From Nostoc sp. KVJ20 (lineage in GTDB: Bacteria; Cyanobacteriota; Cyanobacteriia; Cyanobacteriales; Nostocaceae): 46,256 nt of DNA. The stretch lies in assembly GCF_001712795.1 (NCBI RefSeq), contig NZ_KV757714.1:1-46256 (forward strand), given 5' to 3'. The notes under the pieces were generated by a model, which was not told the origin of the DNA, ran no database searches, and saw only the letters and a program-made list of their open reading frames with translations. Positions 31,934 through 40,532 of the stretch are shown here, in pieces. The translations under genes were made by a program, and so were the position numbers. Every line of letters begins with the position of its first letter. Position 1 is the stretch's first letter.

Positions 31934-32788
31934 ATGAAACAGCAAAAAAATCAGTTCAGCCATCTCACTGCGATCGAAAGAAGTTATCTGTCATTTCCGG
32001 CACAGTTTTTGTTAAATCAAAACCTTTTACAAGGCAAAATACTAGACTTCGGTTGTGGCTTTGGTAATGATGTTAAAATATTGCGCCAAAAAGGTTTTGA
32101 TATTACAGGCTATGACCCTTATTATTTTCCAGAATATCCTGATAATAAATTTGATACCATAATTTGCTTTTATGTTTTAAATGTTTTATTTACTGAAGAA
32201 CAAACTAATGTTCTTATGGAAGTATCACATTTATTAAAACCAGGAGGTAAAGCTTATTATGCTGTAAGAAGGGATATCAAGAGGGAAGGATTTCGAGAAC
32301 ATTATGTCCACAAAAAGCCAACATATCAATGTATTGTCAAACTTCCCTTCCCTTCAGTTTGCTTAGATGAAAATCGGGAAGTGTATGAGTATGTCCACTA
32401 TAATCACCAGCGTAATTCATCTAATTATTGTATATTCTGTAATCCCCATAAAAATCTGAACCTCTTAACGGAATCAGCAACAGCTTATGCTATTTTTGAT
32501 GGCTATCCAATCAGTAAGGGACATGTTTTGGTTATTCCCAAACGTCATGTTAGCAGTTATTTTGAATTACCATTGAAAGAGCAATCTGCTTGCTGGTTTA
32601 TGGTGAACAAGGTACAAGAAATTCTTAAAGCAGAATTTGAACCTGATGGTTTTAATATAGGAATGAACATCAATCGAGCCGCTGGACAAAATATTATGCA
32701 CGCCAGTATTCATATCATCCCTCGCTACAAAGGTGATACTGTTGGCGCTAAAAGTGGAATCAGGAACGTTATTCCTAAAAAGCAATAG
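31934..32788 (+). CDS. methyltransferase-HIT domain fusion protein
   Basis: A 284-residue protein of two domains; an ATG at 31892 would add 14 non-conserved residues. The N-terminal half is a class I methyltransferase: KILDFGCGFGNDVKIL (motif I about residues 36-46), GYDPYYFP and LLKPGGKAYYAVRRD. The C-terminal half (from about 165) is a HIT domain: NYCIFCNPH with a Cys pair, YAIFDGYPISKGHVLVIPKRHVSSYFEL, then RAAGQNIMHASIHIIPRY and GIRNVIPKKQ. In the HxHxHxx triad the middle, nucleophilic His is Ser258 (His256 and His260 remain), so nucleotide hydrolysis is probably lost or changed. Such fusions are known, but the joint function is not. It could act on a modified nucleotide or bind one. Monocistronic. 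Confidence 0.82.
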   Translation: MKQQKNQFSHLTAIERSYLSFPAQFLLNQNLLQGKILDFGCGFGNDVKILRQKGFDITGYDPYYFPEYPDNKFDTIICFYVLNVLFTEEQTNVLMEVSHLLKPGGKAYYAVRRDIKREGFREHYVHKKPTYQCIVKLPFPSVCLDENREVYEYVHYNHQRNSSNYCIFCNPHKNLNLLTESATAYAIFDGYPISKGHVLVIPKRHVSSYFELPLKEQSACWFMVNKVQEILKAEFEPDGFNIGMNINRAAGQNIMHASIHIIPRYKGDTVGAKSGIRNVIPKKQ

Positions 32789-32896
32789 TTTTTTTTACTG
32801 ACAGCTTTTAGTAGTAAATCTTGATTTATGACAAATGCATAAATCTGAAAAACTCAGTTTTTTGAATCTTATTAAAAATATTACAAAATATTTCAG

Positions 32897-33637
32897 TTAA
32901 CCCAGATTATCTGGATCTATTCCCAGCGCTCTTAATTGTTCTGTCAATTGTTGCACCCGTAGTTCTGCTTGTTGAGCGCGTTGTGCTTCTTGTTGAGCGC
33001 GTTGTGTCTCTTGTTGAGCGCGTTGTGTCTCTTGTTTTACTTGTTCTGCGGGCGTGAGATACCGTTTTCCTTGCTCATCATACCAATACATCCATTCCCG
33101 CGTTACACCACAATAATTTCCCCTTTCGCAACCAATTCCTAAGCCAATCTCTGGTAGCCAAACGGGATTTCCCTCTTGCAATTCATACTTACCATTGACT
33201 AACTTATGTACTTCCAGATGTGGTTTGCGGCGGCGACGAGAGGAATAAATCACGTAATAAAGTACACCTAAAGCCTCATATTCATTCAACTTAGTAGTGT
33301 ATTCTTTGCGATAATTTTGGGAAACTACTTCTAGCACGAAAATCGGTACAACATCTTCATCCCACAGTACATAACTGGGACGCAGTTCTTCATCATAAAA
33401 CCGCTCTACCCCTAAGCTCAAAAACCCATCTGGCACAATGGGCGGTTTATCAGGGTGATAATAAATACCCATATCTATGGCAAAGAGCCAATCCATGCGT
33501 TCTGACCAAAGTATCAGCAGGATCGCCTTTAGTAAGCCTGGTATTAATTCTTGCAGTTCATTATCCACAGGCATTTCATCTGAGTCTGGCAGTTCCTCGG
33601 CTGAGGGCAAGTACCTTGGCAAGTTGTACTCTAACAT
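32897..33637 (-). CDS. Uma2-family protein, second subfamily
   Basis: A 246-residue Uma2 (DUF820) protein of a different subfamily from the two others in this window. The nuclease-like core shows PD (PPIVPDGFLSLGVERF), Glu (VPIFVLEVVSQNYRKEY) and Lys-x-x-Glu-Tyr (TTKLNEYEALGVLYYVIY), the usual Uma2 pattern. The tail is a heptad array (QETQRAQQETQRAQQEAQRA) followed by LTEQLRALGIDPDNLG, so the coiled-coil end is shared by all three proteins even though the cores differ. The ATG at 33637 is chosen over a TTG at 33652. It is divergent from serA. Role unknown; these proteins are often numerous and dispensable in cyanobacteria. Confidence 0.83.
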   Translation of the reverse strand: MLEYNLPRYLPSAEELPDSDEMPVDNELQELIPGLLKAILLILWSERMDWLFAIDMGIYYHPDKPPIVPDGFLSLGVERFYDEELRPSYVLWDEDVVPIFVLEVVSQNYRKEYTTKLNEYEALGVLYYVIYSSRRRRKPHLEVHKLVNGKYELQEGNPVWLPEIGLGIGCERGNYCGVTREWMYWYDEQGKRYLTPAEQVKQETQRAQQETQRAQQEAQRAQQAELRVQQLTEQLRALGIDPDNLG

Positions 33638-34063
33638 GGCTGGTTTCCCCAAAACTCAAAGGATATTTGGCTCACCAGAATTATAGCGATTTCTGGGCTA
33701 GCGATGTCACCATAGCAATCCGATAGCGAGTCTTGTCTACGACACGCTACGCGAAAGAGCGTCTTTGATTTGGAGAATCACTCGTAGAGGTAAGCGACTG
33801 CGGACATTAATAAATATATTAGGTGCTTGGTGCTATTCATGCTTTATATTTAGCAACAGGGTGGTGCAAACAGCCAACTCATGTTCAAAAACTTAGGAGG
33901 CAGTACCCAGCAGGAGCACACTCACGCTTCGATACTATCAGCACGTAGTGTAAGTTAAAGTTAAGTCGATATTCAAACGAATAATTTTTGCTGAATTGCG
34001 ACAGATAAAGACTAAACTAAAAAGTCTTGTGCAGCAAAACCTGTAGCTTTAAATGAAGTAATC
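33638..34063. other. 426-base spacer upstream of serA
   Basis: This spacer contains repeat fragments near 33730 (CTTGTCTACGACACGCTACG) that belong to the GC-rich palindromic class. The 200 bases before serA should hold its promoter. No riboswitch or T-box-like fold was recognised. No gene supported. Confidence 0.5.
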
Positions 34064-35644
34064 ATGTCTAAGGTTCTTGTCTCTGATTCGATTGACCAAG
34101 CTGGAATTGACATTCTTTCGCAAGTTGCAACCGTTGATGTCAAACTAGGTCTAAAACCAGCGGAACTGATCGCAATTATTGGTGAGTATGACGCGCTGAT
34201 GATTCGCTCTGGTACGCGCGTCACTCAAGAAATCATTGATGCCGGCACTCAGCTAAAAATCATCGGTCGTGCTGGTGTGGGTGTGGATAATGTGGATGTT
34301 CCCGCTGCCACACGTCGGGGAATTGTGGTAGTCAATTCTCCAGAGGGAAATACAATTGCTGCGGCTGAACACGCGCTAGCAATGATTTTGGCTTTGTCTC
34401 GCCACATCCCTGATGCTAACGCTTCGGTGAAACGCGGTGCGTGGGATCGCAATAGTTTTGTTGGCGCGGAAGTCTACAAAAAAACTCTCGGTGTTGTCGG
34501 TTTGGGTAAAATTGGCTCCCATGTTGCAGCTGTAGCTAAGACAATGGGGATGAAACTCCTTGCTTATGACCCTTTTATTTCTACAGAACGAGCCGAACAA
34601 ATTGGCTGTCAGTTGGTGGAACTAGATTTACTCTTCCAGCAAGCAGACTACATCACCCTCCACATCCCGAAAACCCCAGAAACTACCCACTTAATCAATG
34701 CCACAACTCTGGCAAAAATGAAACCCACAGCCCGGATTATTAACTGCGCTCGTGGCGGGATCATTGATGAAGTAGCTTTAGCAGCAGCTATAAAAGCGGG
34801 TAAAATCGGTGGTGCAGCTTTGGATGTGTTCGAGTCAGAACCACTGGGTGAATCTGAATTGCGATCGCTAGGAAAGGAAGTTATCCTCACCCCCCACTTG
34901 GGAGCCTCTACCACGGAAGCTCAAGTGAATGTGGCCATTGATGTTGCCGAACAAATTCGCGATGTCCTTTTAGGACTACCAGCACGTTCAGCCGTAAACA
35001 TTCCCGGACTCGGCCCCGATGTGTTGGAAGAACTCAAGCCCTATATGCAACTAGCAGAAACTCTAGGTAATCTAGTAGGACAGCTAGCCGGCGGACGGGT
35101 GGAAGTACTCAATATTCGACTACAAGGGGAACTCGCTACCAACAAAAGTCAGCCTTTGATCGTAGCCGCCCTCAAAGGACTACTTTACCAAGCTTTGCGG
35201 GAACGGGTAAATTACGTAAATGCCAGCATAGAAGCCAAAGAACGCGGAATTCGGGTAATTGAAACCCGCGATGCTTCCATTCGAGACTATGCTGGCACAT
35301 TGCATCTAGAAGCCACGGGTACTTTAGGTACTCATTCTGTCACAGGCGCTTTGTTGGGTGAGCGGGAAATCCACCTCACTGACGTTGATGGTTTCCCAAT
35401 TAACGTCCCACCCAGCAAATATATGTTGTTTACCCTACACCGCGATATGCCGGGGATTATCGGCAAACTCGGTTCTCTACTCGGCAGTTTTAATGTGAAT
35501 ATTGCCAGTATGCAAGTAGGTCGTAAAATCGTCCGTGGCGATGCCGTCATGGCTCTGAGTATAGATGACCCTTTACCAGAGGGCATTTTGGATGAGATTA
35601 TTAAAGTCCCTGGTATTCGGGATGCGTATACGGTAACTCTCTAA
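34064..35644 (+). CDS. serA: D-3-phosphoglycerate dehydrogenase SerA
   Basis: A 526-residue enzyme that oxidises 3-phosphoglycerate to 3-phosphohydroxypyruvate, the first step of serine synthesis. It is the long (type 1) form: substrate/NAD domains (residues 1-300), an allosteric substrate-binding domain and a C-terminal ACT domain (about 453-526). Dinucleotide loop GLGKIG (146-151); catalytic Arg230 (NCARGG), Glu259 (FESEP) and His278 (LTPHLGAST). The ACT part reads YMLFTLHRDMPGIIGKLGSL and suggests serine feedback. The ATG at 34064 begins MSKVLVSDSID as in relatives. It is followed by prmA after a 122-base spacer made of inverted heptamer arrays. Confidence 0.96.
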   Translation: MSKVLVSDSIDQAGIDILSQVATVDVKLGLKPAELIAIIGEYDALMIRSGTRVTQEIIDAGTQLKIIGRAGVGVDNVDVPAATRRGIVVVNSPEGNTIAAAEHALAMILALSRHIPDANASVKRGAWDRNSFVGAEVYKKTLGVVGLGKIGSHVAAVAKTMGMKLLAYDPFISTERAEQIGCQLVELDLLFQQADYITLHIPKTPETTHLINATTLAKMKPTARIINCARGGIIDEVALAAAIKAGKIGGAALDVFESEPLGESELRSLGKEVILTPHLGASTTEAQVNVAIDVAEQIRDVLLGLPARSAVNIPGLGPDVLEELKPYMQLAETLGNLVGQLAGGRVEVLNIRLQGELATNKSQPLIVAALKGLLYQALRERVNYVNASIEAKERGIRVIETRDASIRDYAGTLHLEATGTLGTHSVTGALLGEREIHLTDVDGFPINVPPSKYMLFTLHRDMPGIIGKLGSLLGSFNVNIASMQVGRKIVRGDAVMALSIDDPLPEGILDEIIKVPGIRDAYTVTL

Positions 35645-35764
35645 TTTTGGATTTTGGATTTTGGATTTTGGATTGGTAATGGCTAATTGCTCATTGTTTT
35701 TCCCATTGGTCATTAACCATTACCTACTCCCCAATCTAAAATCTAAAATCTAAAATCTAAAATT
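35643..35764. repeat. 122-bp inverted heptamer arrays between serA and prmA
   Basis: Left arm: AATTTTGG then four TTTTGGA units (35643-35676). Right arm: CCAATC then four TAAAATC units (35731-35764), the near-exact reverse complement with G-to-A changes. GGTAATGG and CCATTACC extend the stem inward. It could fold into a long hairpin that overlaps the serA stop codon and ends two bases before the prmA start. Confidence 0.8.
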
Positions 35765-35766
35765 GT

Positions 35767-36687
35767 ATGGCAAACACCTGGTGGGAATTAAATATTTTAT
35801 GTGAGCCAGACCTGGAAGAATCGATCTTTTGGCGACTGGAAGATTTTGGCTGTCGTGGTACAGCTAGTGAAAATAAAGGAGATTCATCTTTAGTAAGGGC
35901 TTATTTGCCGACAATTCAAACACAACTACTAGATTTGGCGGCCCTGTCGCTGTGGCTGCGTCAAGATGCCCTCTGTGTAGGAGTTTCGTCTCCTTCCCTA
36001 CAATGGCAATTAATTGATGAGGAAGATTGGGCGACTAGCTGGAAACAATATTGGCATCCGCAGGAAATAGGCGATCGCTTCCTAATTAACCCCGCGTGGC
36101 TGCCATTACCAGAAACAACCGAACGGTTAGTAATTCTTCTCGATCCTGGTGTAGCATTTGGTACTGGCAACCATGCCACCACTCAGCTATGTTTGGAATC
36201 CCTGGAAATGCGGCTCAGTGAAGTTCCTCAGTCCTTTGTGGGTACTGGTGGCAAACATGAACATCTAGTAATTGCGGATATTGGCTGTGGTTCAGGTATC
36301 CTTTCCATTGGGGCGCTGCTACTGGGAGCAGAGAAAGTCTATGCAGTAGATAATGACCCTTTGGCAGTGCAATCAACTATCAGTAATGGTGCGCTGAACG
36401 ACATTAGCCCAGAACGTTTACTACCTGCACTAGGAAGTGTAGACGTTTTGGCAAAACTAATTGAGAAACCAGTTGATGGTATCGTTTGCAATATTTTGGC
36501 TCATGTAATTATTGAATTAATTCCAGAAATGAGTGCGATCGCAAAACCTGAAACTTGGGCGATCTTCAGTGGTATTTTACTAGAACAATCTAAAGCTGTT
36601 GCTGACGCCTTAGAACAAAATGGTTGGGTTGTCGCTACTCTGTGGAAACGAAAAGAATGGTGTTGCTTAAATGTACGTCGTTCTTAA
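35767..36687 (+). CDS. prmA: ribosomal protein L11 methyltransferase PrmA
   Basis: A 306-residue enzyme that trimethylates lysines and the N-terminus of ribosomal protein L11 using SAM. The N-terminal L11-binding domain (MANTWWELNILCEPDLEESI, residues 1-55) precedes a linker helix with WATSWKQYWHP. The catalytic domain has LDPGVAFGTGNHATTQLCLE (hallmark of PrmA), motif I ADIGCGSGILSIGALLLGA and the catalytic NILAHVI block (N in CNILAH). Length and domain order are normal. A HIP1 octamer lies in the coding region (36071). The ATG at 35767 follows the inverted repeat by two bases, so translation initiation may be structure-sensitive. Confidence 0.95.
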   Translation: MANTWWELNILCEPDLEESIFWRLEDFGCRGTASENKGDSSLVRAYLPTIQTQLLDLAALSLWLRQDALCVGVSSPSLQWQLIDEEDWATSWKQYWHPQEIGDRFLINPAWLPLPETTERLVILLDPGVAFGTGNHATTQLCLESLEMRLSEVPQSFVGTGGKHEHLVIADIGCGSGILSIGALLLGAEKVYAVDNDPLAVQSTISNGALNDISPERLLPALGSVDVLAKLIEKPVDGIVCNILAHVIIELIPEMSAIAKPETWAIFSGILLEQSKAVADALEQNGWVVATLWKRKEWCCLNVRRS

Positions 36688-36792
36688 CCCAGTTAGAGAG
36701 ACGCGATAAATCGCCGTCTCTACAGGTAATTTATCCATCAATTATTTGTTGACAGACTACTAGTACACTGTGGCGGAAGTTTGGCTACCTTT

Positions 36793-36841
36793 AACAAATA
36801 GCGATCGCCAGTACTCTAGATACTAGCGATCGCTATTTGTT
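36793..36841. terminator. bidirectional 16-bp hairpin with HIP1 in the stem
   Basis: AACAAATAGCGATCGC (36793-36808) and its exact reverse complement (36826-36841), with an inner AGTA/TACT pair, lie between convergent prmA and the GT4 gene. The stem includes the HIP1 octamer on both arms. It probably terminates both transcripts. Confidence 0.7.
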
Positions 36842-36845
36842 ATCG

Positions 36846-38123
36846 TTATCGTCTTATACTGCCTGTACTTACCTCCACCTTCTGTGATCCTTCAACGATT
36901 TGGTAGAGTTTTTCTTCAAATTTTTGCATACATGCCGACCAATCAAATTCGAGTATAGAAGGGCGAGCGTGCCGAGTCATATCTGCTTTCAAGTCGGGAT
37001 TTTCTAGAATTGCAATCACCTTTTGGGCGAAGTCTGTGGGGTTGTTGGGTTGGGCAAGAAAGCCGTTATGACCAGGAGATACTTGTTCTGAGGTTGACGG
37101 TGCAACAACGGCAACCAGAGGGGTTCCAGAGGCTAGTGCTTCGTTATTTGTAGTGCAGAAGTTCTCGGTCACAGAGGGGTTGACAAAAACATCCGCTCTA
37201 GCAAACCAACCTAAAAGTTCTGTACCGTGGGACTCGCCCCATACAGTAACACCCGATCCAAACTTTTTGGCACGCTCCCGGATCTCTTCATCTAGCGGGC
37301 CACTACCAACAATCACCAGATGCACATCAGGAATTTTGGCAGCTATGACTGGAAATATATCAAGCAGTTGGTTGACATTCTTTTCGGGTGTGATCCGTCC
37401 GACAAACAAAAGAGTCGGGCGGTGATCATTAGGAATTGGGTTGTAACAAATGTTTCGTGGGTGAAATTTTTCGCAATCGATGCCTTGATAAGCGACGTAT
37501 TCAGCGCGTTGGCATTTCAGTTCTTCGTATTTAGTGAGTTGTTCTTTAGAAGAAAAGTAATTGAAGTCATAAGACTCACTAAATTGCTTGACTAAAACAG
37601 GAACGATGGGACGAACCAAGTTAAAGAATTTATCCCCAAAGTAATATTTGATATATGCAACAATATCAGTATGAAAGAGTGATATTATTGGCGTGCCTGT
37701 TCGTTTTGCGTATTGAGTGCCAATCGGGCGACCATAACCTTGCAAGAAAAATGAGTATAAACCTCTCATTTGGGCTGCTTCTTCAACCACGATAATGTCG
37801 GGTTTGAATTTCTCCAGCAACTTGGTATCACTCCAATGACGATAGCTCAATGGTTGAGGAAGAGACTTATAGAATACCAGTGGTTCTGTAGGGAATGCGT
37901 AAGCAGAGAAATTGGGAAAAGACTGAATTTCCTCTAAACCTGCCATAGGGCGATCGCCAACATTTTTGGGGTAGCGATCGTTGATTTGTGGATGGATTAA
38001 AAAAACCTCATGTCCTTGCTCTAGCAACCAACGAACCCGTTGGTGAACTGCGACTGAAACTCCAGTCAAGAAAGGAGCGTACAACCCTGTAAATAGTGCA
38101 ATGCGAAGTTTTTGCTTAGTCAT
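36846..38123 (-). CDS. hglT: GT4 glycosyltransferase, HglT-like
   Basis: A 425-residue retaining glycosyltransferase of GT4 fold. N-terminal Rossmann half: LRIALFTGLYAPFLTGVSVA, then FKPDIIVVEEAAQMRG and FHTDIVAYI. C-terminal half: LLFVGRITPEKNVNQLLDIF and HLVIVGSGPLDEE, with the donor-binding SVTENFCTTNNEALASGTP (EX7E-like). HglT of Anabaena (All5341) attaches glucose to the heterocyst glycolipid aglycone. Four genes separate it from hgdA in that genome as far as I recall, and four genes lie here in matching order. The symbol rests on that synteny and on family type, not on an alignment. Soluble or peripheral. The ATG at 38123 is typical. Confidence 0.75.
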   Translation of the reverse strand: MTKQKLRIALFTGLYAPFLTGVSVAVHQRVRWLLEQGHEVFLIHPQINDRYPKNVGDRPMAGLEEIQSFPNFSAYAFPTEPLVFYKSLPQPLSYRHWSDTKLLEKFKPDIIVVEEAAQMRGLYSFFLQGYGRPIGTQYAKRTGTPIISLFHTDIVAYIKYYFGDKFFNLVRPIVPVLVKQFSESYDFNYFSSKEQLTKYEELKCQRAEYVAYQGIDCEKFHPRNICYNPIPNDHRPTLLFVGRITPEKNVNQLLDIFPVIAAKIPDVHLVIVGSGPLDEEIRERAKKFGSGVTVWGESHGTELLGWFARADVFVNPSVTENFCTTNNEALASGTPLVAVVAPSTSEQVSPGHNGFLAQPNNPTDFAQKVIAILENPDLKADMTRHARPSILEFDWSACMQKFEEKLYQIVEGSQKVEVSTGSIRR

Positions 38124-38533
38124 AAAAAAAGGGAATATTTCACGAAAATGCTGGTTTTGAATTTAGGATTTACGCAGCTTATGTTTCATGAACATCCTGA
38201 TAATTTGATTCAGGAATTCCCACCAATACAGTTAGACTAAGGATTTACGCATTGTCAAATAGCCGAAATTGTCGATTTTGAAGTGGATGTTTATAAACCT
38301 GGATTTAAACTATCAAAACATCCAAATTACTAAGTCAAAATTCCCCTTAATATATTTGTCTAAACCCTTGCCATTAATGCAAATACATTTTGCTAATCAA
38401 TAAGAGAAAGCGTGTATTCTGACAAGGGTTATAGCTAATATATTTCTACTAAATATAAGATAATATAATTTGAAGACTAGGGAATGTTTAGTGTAATAAC
38501 TTTCATACCCTAGTTCATATTTAGCGATTTAGT
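38124..38533. other. 410-base AT-rich spacer inside the glycolipid cluster
   Basis: This spacer lies between two minus-strand glycosyltransferase genes. AGGATTTACGCA appears twice (near 38166 and 38239). No gene or clear terminator was found; it is long enough for a separate promoter for the hglT-like gene. Confidence 0.45.
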
Positions 38534-39793
38534 TCAAAGAGAAACCTTGCTATCAATAGGCTGATCTAACCATTGATAAGGGCGATATTCAATTAGCCGG
38601 ACATTCCAGGGCCCTTGAACCCGATAGCTGACACCGCGCCAGGTGACTGTTGATGTCCACAGGGATGATAGCATTGCTAACCCATAAACCCACTGCGTCA
38701 AGGGAATCGCAATCAACATTTTGATGATTGTAGCAACTGATAATTTTGCGATCGCCTGGTCATTAGAGCGAATCACTCGCTGTATCTCTAATTCCAACAC
38801 GAGCATGATCAAGAGTAATCCGACAGTATAGACTCCATAGCAGCCTAACAAGAGAGCCGCAGCTTCCCATTTTGCCTGTAACAACGACTCTAGAACTAAG
38901 ATGATAACTGTAGTCGGAAACAAAATGCTAGAAACAGCCTCACTAACTAAAGCTAACCAACGTGGGTGATAGAGTCGAGAATAAAGAATGAGGCGCTTGA
39001 GATAATCTATTAAGTTGAATAAATCAGTCTCTTCACGATTTACTGTCAGCAGCGAAGGCACAAACTTTATTTGCAACCCCTGTTTTTTGAGGATGTCGTG
39101 CATCATAAAATCTTCGCCTAAAGCTTGTCCCCACTTATCAAGTAGTTCTGTTTGGCGAAGCACTTCTGTTTTCACAGCCAAAGTCCCACCCCAAGGGATT
39201 TGGAAGATAAACATTTGCACTACTGTGGATACATTACCGGCGTAGCGCACTAAAGATCCCCAATACCTACCTGTAGGTACATACCAACGATTACCTGTTG
39301 TCGCCCCTACTTTCGCATCCCTTAAAGGACTGACTAATTCTCTAAGCCAATTCACATGGACTATAGTATCAGCATCTACTAAGGCAACCACCTTGTAAGA
39401 ATCATCCAACTCACCGACAGCTTGGATTAAAGAGCTACATTTGAGACTACAATTGTTGCGTACTATTCTCAAAGAGCTAATTTGAACGTTGGTCGCTTCT
39501 TGCTCTGTGATGGTTTCACTGGCAATTTTCCAAGCGGGATCTTCGTGACTATCAACGATTAATTTTAAATCATACTGTGGATAGTTTTGATTTAGGAGCG
39601 ATCGCAAACATCGAGGCAAAAACGGATCGGCTCCGCGTAAGCAAAGAATCACTGCGGTTTTGGGTAACTGATCATCTGGTAATAAGTTTTTTTTAGATGA
39701 GCGCAGATACCATATAAAGACAAGCGTGAAACACACCTGAATAAACAACCAACCTGTCAAAGACTTAGACAGAAATATTGCCAAATCTTCCAT
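38534..39793 (-). CDS. GT2 membrane glycosyltransferase (ceramide glucosyltransferase-like)
   Basis: A 419-residue processive-type GT2 enzyme anchored by an N-terminal segment (about residues 13-30) and three or four C-terminal ones (about 300-380). Active-site parts: CLRGADPFLPRCLRSLLNQN, the DxD in VALVDADTIV, GGTLAVKTEVL, the acceptor Asp in LGEDFMMHD and a YHPRW motif (R/QxxRW). These match the ceramide glucosyltransferase/HpnI-like branch that glycosylates lipids at the membrane. It lies in the middle of the glycolipid cluster and shares direction with its neighbours; it may build or extend the sugar head of an envelope lipid. The start ATG at 39793 sits at the end of an inverted heptamer array. 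Confidence 0.82.
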   Translation of the reverse strand: MEDLAIFLSKSLTGWLFIQVCFTLVFIWYLRSSKKNLLPDDQLPKTAVILCLRGADPFLPRCLRSLLNQNYPQYDLKLIVDSHEDPAWKIASETITEQEATNVQISSLRIVRNNCSLKCSSLIQAVGELDDSYKVVALVDADTIVHVNWLRELVSPLRDAKVGATTGNRWYVPTGRYWGSLVRYAGNVSTVVQMFIFQIPWGGTLAVKTEVLRQTELLDKWGQALGEDFMMHDILKKQGLQIKFVPSLLTVNREETDLFNLIDYLKRLILYSRLYHPRWLALVSEAVSSILFPTTVIILVLESLLQAKWEAAALLLGCYGVYTVGLLLIMLVLELEIQRVIRSNDQAIAKLSVATIIKMLIAIPLTQWVYGLAMLSSLWTSTVTWRGVSYRVQGPWNVRLIEYRPYQWLDQPIDSKVSL

Positions 39794-39815
39794 TAATTTT
39801 TTAGTCTCCGACAGA

Positions 39816-39985
39816 ATGAGGGATTGGGGATTGGGGATTGGGGATTAGGGATTGGGGAATGGGGATTAGGGATTAGGGATTGGGGATTGGGAATCATAAA
39901 TATCTTCTAGAAAGCCAGTTCCCAGTTGCCAGTCCCCAGTCCTCAGTCCCCAGTCCCCAGTTCCCAGTCCCCAGTCCCCACTCCC
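39816..39985. repeat. inverted heptamer arrays (GGGGATT and CCCCAGT)
   Basis: About ten GGGGATT/AGGGATT units (39823-39892) face about nine CCCCAGT/CCCAGTC units (39918-39985). With G-U pairing they could form a very long hairpin in the cluster mRNA between the DUF2141 gene and the GT2 gene. The second array ends one base before the DUF2141 stop codon. Confidence 0.8.
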
Positions 39986-39986
39986 T

Positions 39987-40454
39987 TTACGAATCCAGCG
40001 AATATTTCATGATGATATTGACAGTTGTATTTTTGTTTACAACAAAACTGGCATCACGAAATTTTGGTGTACCTGTTTGTATGGACACAGTTGGATTTTT
40101 GGAAATACCAAAACCTTCTGTGGGAATACCGAAAAAGTCTTTATTGAGTTTGCGATCGCCATTTTGATCATCAACTACGGCGACAGCATAAGTTCCAGGC
40201 TTCAAGCCGGAAAATTCTTTTGTTACAGAATTGCCAGTAATCTTAGCGCAGCCACTTTGAGCTTCACTAGTACTACTCATCGGAAATCCTTTTTCACTTG
40301 CGTAAACTCTGAAGCAAACCTCACCTTTTTGGTGACGTATTCCATTTACAACAACACTTAGTGTTGTTGTTGGCTCTGCATTCACTGTTTTAGCAAAGCT
40401 GAGGCTCACTAAAGTAGCAAGCAAAACATGAGATAGTTGAGATAGTTTCAGCAT
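39987..40454 (-). CDS. DUF2141 secreted protein
   Basis: A 155-residue protein with signal peptide (MLKLSQLSHVLLATLVSLSF, cleaved near VNA-E27). The beta-rich DUF2141 domain fills the rest: VVNGIRHQKGEVCFRVYAS, GLKPGTYAVAVVDDQNGDRK and LNKDFFGIPTEGFGISKNP. Two Cys (about residues 47 and 69) may form a disulfide in the periplasm. DUF2141 proteins are beta-sandwich, periplasmic and of unknown function, often beside membrane or lipid genes. Its place inside the glycolipid cluster suggests a role in transfer of the lipid or at the envelope. The order matches All5343 of Anabaena as I remember it. Confidence 0.85.
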   Translation of the reverse strand: MLKLSQLSHVLLATLVSLSFAKTVNAEPTTTLSVVVNGIRHQKGEVCFRVYASEKGFPMSSTSEAQSGCAKITGNSVTKEFSGLKPGTYAVAVVDDQNGDRKLNKDFFGIPTEGFGISKNPTVSIQTGTPKFRDASFVVNKNTTVNIIMKYSLDS

Positions 40455-40532
40455 GATTTTGTAGTGAATAATAGGTGATTTTGAACTGCGAAAAAGCTGG
40501 CGATCGCAGCTTTTATTTCTGAACTGATTTGT

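Noticed and set aside
33638..34063. riboswitch or T-box leader for serA
   Set aside because: No conserved leader fold or specifier pattern was recognised; the left part is repeat debris.
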